Assembly (NCBI GenBank): GCA_914767715.1
Contig: OU612066.1
Location: forward strand, 37,114,283-37,178,282
Length of the DNA: 64,000 nucleotides
Source: Membranipora membranacea
Taxonomy: Eukaryota; Bryozoa; Gymnolaemata; Cheilostomatida; Membraniporidae
Direction of reading: 5' to 3'
The position numbers and the translations under genes are program-made. Below are positions 61,331-64,000 of the stretch, piece by piece. The notes under the pieces are model-generated. The model saw only the letters and a program-made list of their open reading frames with translations, made no database searches and had not been told where the DNA came from. Within the stretch, counting starts at the first letter, position 1. Each line of letters starts with the position of its first letter.

Positions 61331-62560
61331 TTTAAATGAAAATAACTATGATATTTTTCAACCATCTCTATGAATATTTTGCCATTTCTTGAGTCGCGTT
61401 TTCCTTACAGGGGTCTGTTTTCAGAACGATTTAAAGTATTTTTGCTGGTAAAAAGTTTACTTATTTGAAATCTAAAACCACCTTAGTAGATTTCTGTCAT
61501 GGAACTGAACAGCCAACTGATTGATTCTCACATATATTTATTTTATCTCTTCATTCTCATTTTTTGATTTTAATTCACTAAAAATAATTTGGTTTTTTTT
61601 TAATTAAGTAAATCCTTTTAAAATCTTGATATATATTTTCAGAAAATACAAGCACCGGAGGCAAAATAAAAAAAACCTCTTTATCCACGGTTATGTTTCA
61701 ATCATCTTAAAGATTCGACTTTTGGTCAACGTTAATGACTGTGATATCTTTAGAGATTTAAATAAGTTATATATTACTCAATACTCCAAATGAGATCACG
61801 CCGCCAGAATCAGCAGACATGAATCCCTCCTACCAGTGTCAGGTCTGCCACTTCGCCACTGCCAGCCATGGCGGGACCCTCATATTCACTCAAAAAAGCA
61901 AAAATTCTGCTTATTTCGGTGAAAACTGCATCAAAATCGTTTTTTGTTTACTAGTCACTATGACACAAATAACCATAATTGACACGTTGTGTTTAGTCCC
62001 AATATAGATGTATTGTAATACATGATACACAGTCATCATTGTAAAAATCTGTGTGCAGTTATGCTTGTGCTTACATATCAAGGTCAGCTAAGTTGGAAAA
62101 TCCAGAAAATTAAACAAATCCAAGTTGGTGGGAAATTTGTAACTTGAATGATAGCCTGCCCTACCCATACACTTTACTATACTGATCCTTACATCATACA
62201 TAAGTAAATATGAAAAAGAGAACTAGCCTCACTTTGGACAGCTTCTTTACAACTAAAAGGTAAGTAAGAAACTACAGTCTGCCTGCCTTGCTTATTTTTA
62301 TATAGATAGATAGATATACAGTCTGAGTCACAAGCCACAACCACCCTCTATCTAGTCTGGTGTTGGGGATCAGGAATTATGGCAACAAGTATACTCAACC
62401 CCATCCAGATGCCCATGACTGGTCTCTAGTTTTCACTTGTTAATATATAAGTAAAAGGAAGTTAGTATTGATCTATCCTTCATGTGGCATACATACTGTG
62501 CAGGATTTGAGTCAGTGTGGCTAACATCCTTCTGAAGTGCGCTGTTTAATATTCTATTTC
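61331..62560. other. Intergenic or intronic, AT-rich
   Basis: No exon supported. A (TAGA)n-like run lies at about 62303-62318. A short open stretch at about 62564-62596 ends at a GTAAGT donor similar to the one at 63301, so it might be an upstream exon of the next gene, but evidence is thin. Confidence 0.35.
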
Positions 62561-62599
62561 ATAGGAGTGAATCATCAAATTAAAATTCCACTGGTATGT

Positions 62600-62800
62600 A
62601 AGTACGGTGCTGCTGCTGTTGTTTTCTTTTGCATGCACTGTAGGAGACGTATACACCCGAGGGTGCTGGGGGCTGGAACAATCAACAATGAAAGCTCCCC
62701 CAGTGGGACTCGAACCCACAACTCCTGCGGCACTAATCGCCTGGCAGTGAATAGCAAGCGCGCTAACCGATTGCGCCATCTCACCATCCCCAAAAAAGAA
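62600..62800 (-). mobile_element. tRNA(Leu-like)-derived SINE
   Basis: On the minus strand GATGGCGCAATCGGTTAGCGCG (A-box-like) is followed, after a long variable-arm-like stretch, by TGTGGGTTCGAGTCCCAC (B box with paired T-arm). A GC-richer body then runs to about 62600. It sits in an intron whose duplicated counterpart (63301-63496) lacks it. Confidence 0.7.
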
Positions 62801-63186
62801 TGGGTCGATGGCGCTAATTAGATAGCCCGCTATTCACTACTCGGAGTTGTGTTCTCTCATCCCACAGCACATTCCATTCCACCATTGCCACCCTATGAAA
62901 CACAGCGTACGTGTTAGGGTTATTGGCCTTACATGGCCCATTGCTGGGACCCCTTGTAGTAGGTTTAGCTGTCTTTCCAGCTTGTCAGCATGTCTTTCCA
63001 TGCTGTCACATGTCTTTCCATGAGTCAGTCAGTAGACAAGTACATATATATTAGCAAGTTTATAGATTATAGCTCATTGCATGCAATATCACAGAAATAA
63101 AAAAAACAGAAAGATGCATGCCACAATGTACAAGTGTAAAACAGTCCAGTTAGAATAATACTTAATAATACATTCAATTGATTCAG

Positions 63187-64000
63187 GTGAGGCATCTTCT
63201 GTTACCCCTACAACAGCTAATGATATCAGAACCCAGGGAGACGTAGACCAGATAGACGTAGACCAGAGTGACCGAGCGCAGGGAGAAGGAGCTGGTATAT
63301 GTAAGTATGGTGCTGCTGGCTCTTGCTCTGTTTTGTCTGCACTATTGTATATTTGCTAAGTTTCTAGATTATAGCTCATTGCATACTGTAACACCGAAAA
63401 ACAAACAAAAGCCAGAAAGATGCATGCAACAAAGTAAAAGTCTAAGACAATCCAGTTAGAATATTACCTATCATGCAATATGTTCACTTGTTTTAGGTGA
63501 GGAACCTTCTGAAGACCCACCAACAGCCCATGACACCCATAGAGACGGAGCCAGACAGACAGACCAGCAAGAAGGAGCTCTAGATATAGCACAAGCTCTT
63601 AAACAACGTCTAACAGATGAGCAGATCCAGCTACAGACTAGAGGCTTTGACCTGTACCAGGTAACAAGGTAAATTTCAAATATCAGAACTGGCTGGATGA
63701 TAAGTCAATTATGGTTGTGCTCGACCAATGTTAGACCTAGTTCTTATCACCTCGCTATCAGTCATCAGGCCTGTATTTTGATTGGATTCTATCATTCATA
63801 ACTTTTACTCATGAGATGTGATTTGAGATAAATTTGTATTATATAAATATAGATAAATAGGAATTAATATTGATAACGCTGCTCATCTGACAATGACTAT
63901 ATATTGGTAGGTCAATCACTATTGTGCGAAAGGAGCTATCAGATTTGAGATGATAACCAAAGTTCACTTTGCTTTCAGGTTCACTGCAGATTCATCAGAT
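63187..64000 (+). CDS. Unrecognised gene with tandemly duplicated exons (runs off right edge)
   Basis: Exons 63187-63300, 63497-63668 and 63979-64000+ have strong splice sites (donor GTAAGT at 63301, GTAAAT at 63669) and phases 1, 1 and 2. Exons 1 and 2 start with the same sequence (GTGAGGCATCTTCTG / GTGAGGAACCTTCTG) and encode related acidic, Thr/Asp/Gln-rich segments: EASSVTPTTANDIRTQGDVD and EEPSEDPPTAHDTHRDGARQ. Exon 2 then continues with a likely helix (LDIAQALKQRLTDEQIQLQ, then TRGFDLYQVTR). The flanking intron sequence is duplicated too. I do not recognise the family. The acidic repeats look like a disordered linker before a folded domain that lies outside the window. The start is not in the annotated part. 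Confidence 0.55.

Noticed and set aside
62690-62790. Possible tRNA-Leu gene on the minus strand
   Set aside because: The B box and T-arm are good, but the D-arm/anticodon region does not fold convincingly and a SINE body follows directly.
1-64000. CRISPR arrays, bacterial operons, rRNA genes
   Set aside because: None is present. The spliced genes, SINEs and LINEs identify a eukaryotic nuclear sequence.

Overview
This is an intron-rich, AT-rich metazoan nuclear window with short exons, GT-AG introns, tRNA-derived SINEs, CR1/L2-like LINEs, MITEs and large foldback elements. The gene content (AA15 lytic polysaccharide monooxygenases, membrane short-chain collagen C4-like proteins, PAN plus C-type lectin, a CBM14-like exon) fits a marine invertebrate. 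I cannot name the species. Exon structures were built by hand from reading frame, splice-site consensus and phase, and by comparing paralogues within the window.

Layout, left to right. (1) 1-1109, minus: the first four coding exons of a mitochondrial carnitine O-palmitoyltransferase 2 (CPT2) gene, which runs off the left edge. (2) 1110-5550: non-coding, with a 255-bp tandem duplication and a possible DNA transposon. (3) 5551-17620: a ~6-kb segment duplicated head-to-tail. Each copy holds one four-exon gene (minus) for a type II membrane short-chain collagen with a furin-like site. The right copy is intact (347 aa). The left copy has a nonsense codon, a 2-bp frameshift and two broken collagen glycines. 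The duplicated units also record a nested transposon history: SINE, then a TTAA MITE, then a 452-bp TIR element. (4) 17620-20900: mobile-element debris. (5) 20949-26415, plus: a complete six-exon MFSD4/NaGLT1-like transporter (473 aa) with an overlapping upstream ORF. (6) 27856-30711, plus: a secreted PAN plus C-type lectin protein (242 aa). (7) 31.8-37.9 kb: LINE fragments, a head-to-head SINE palindrome, and a LINE whose endonuclease-RT frame is open for 970 codons apart from two stops. (8) 38952-41580 and 52040-54980, plus: two six-exon AA15 LPMO paralogues separated by LINE remains. The second keeps the copper-binding N-terminal histidine; the first has Asp there and Ile at the axial aromatic position. 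(9) 56806-61330, plus: a CBM14-like chitin-binding exon joined in phase to a PAN/apple exon, with a 1.37-kb near-perfect palindrome in the intron. (10) 63187-64000, plus: duplicated exons of an unrecognised gene that runs off the right edge.

The most notable biology is the AA15 pair (one canonical, one apparently copper-dead pseudoenzyme) next to a chitin-binding-type gene, and the tandem membrane-collagen pair caught with one copy decaying. CPT2 (fatty-acid oxidation) and the transporter appear functionally unrelated to these extracellular genes.
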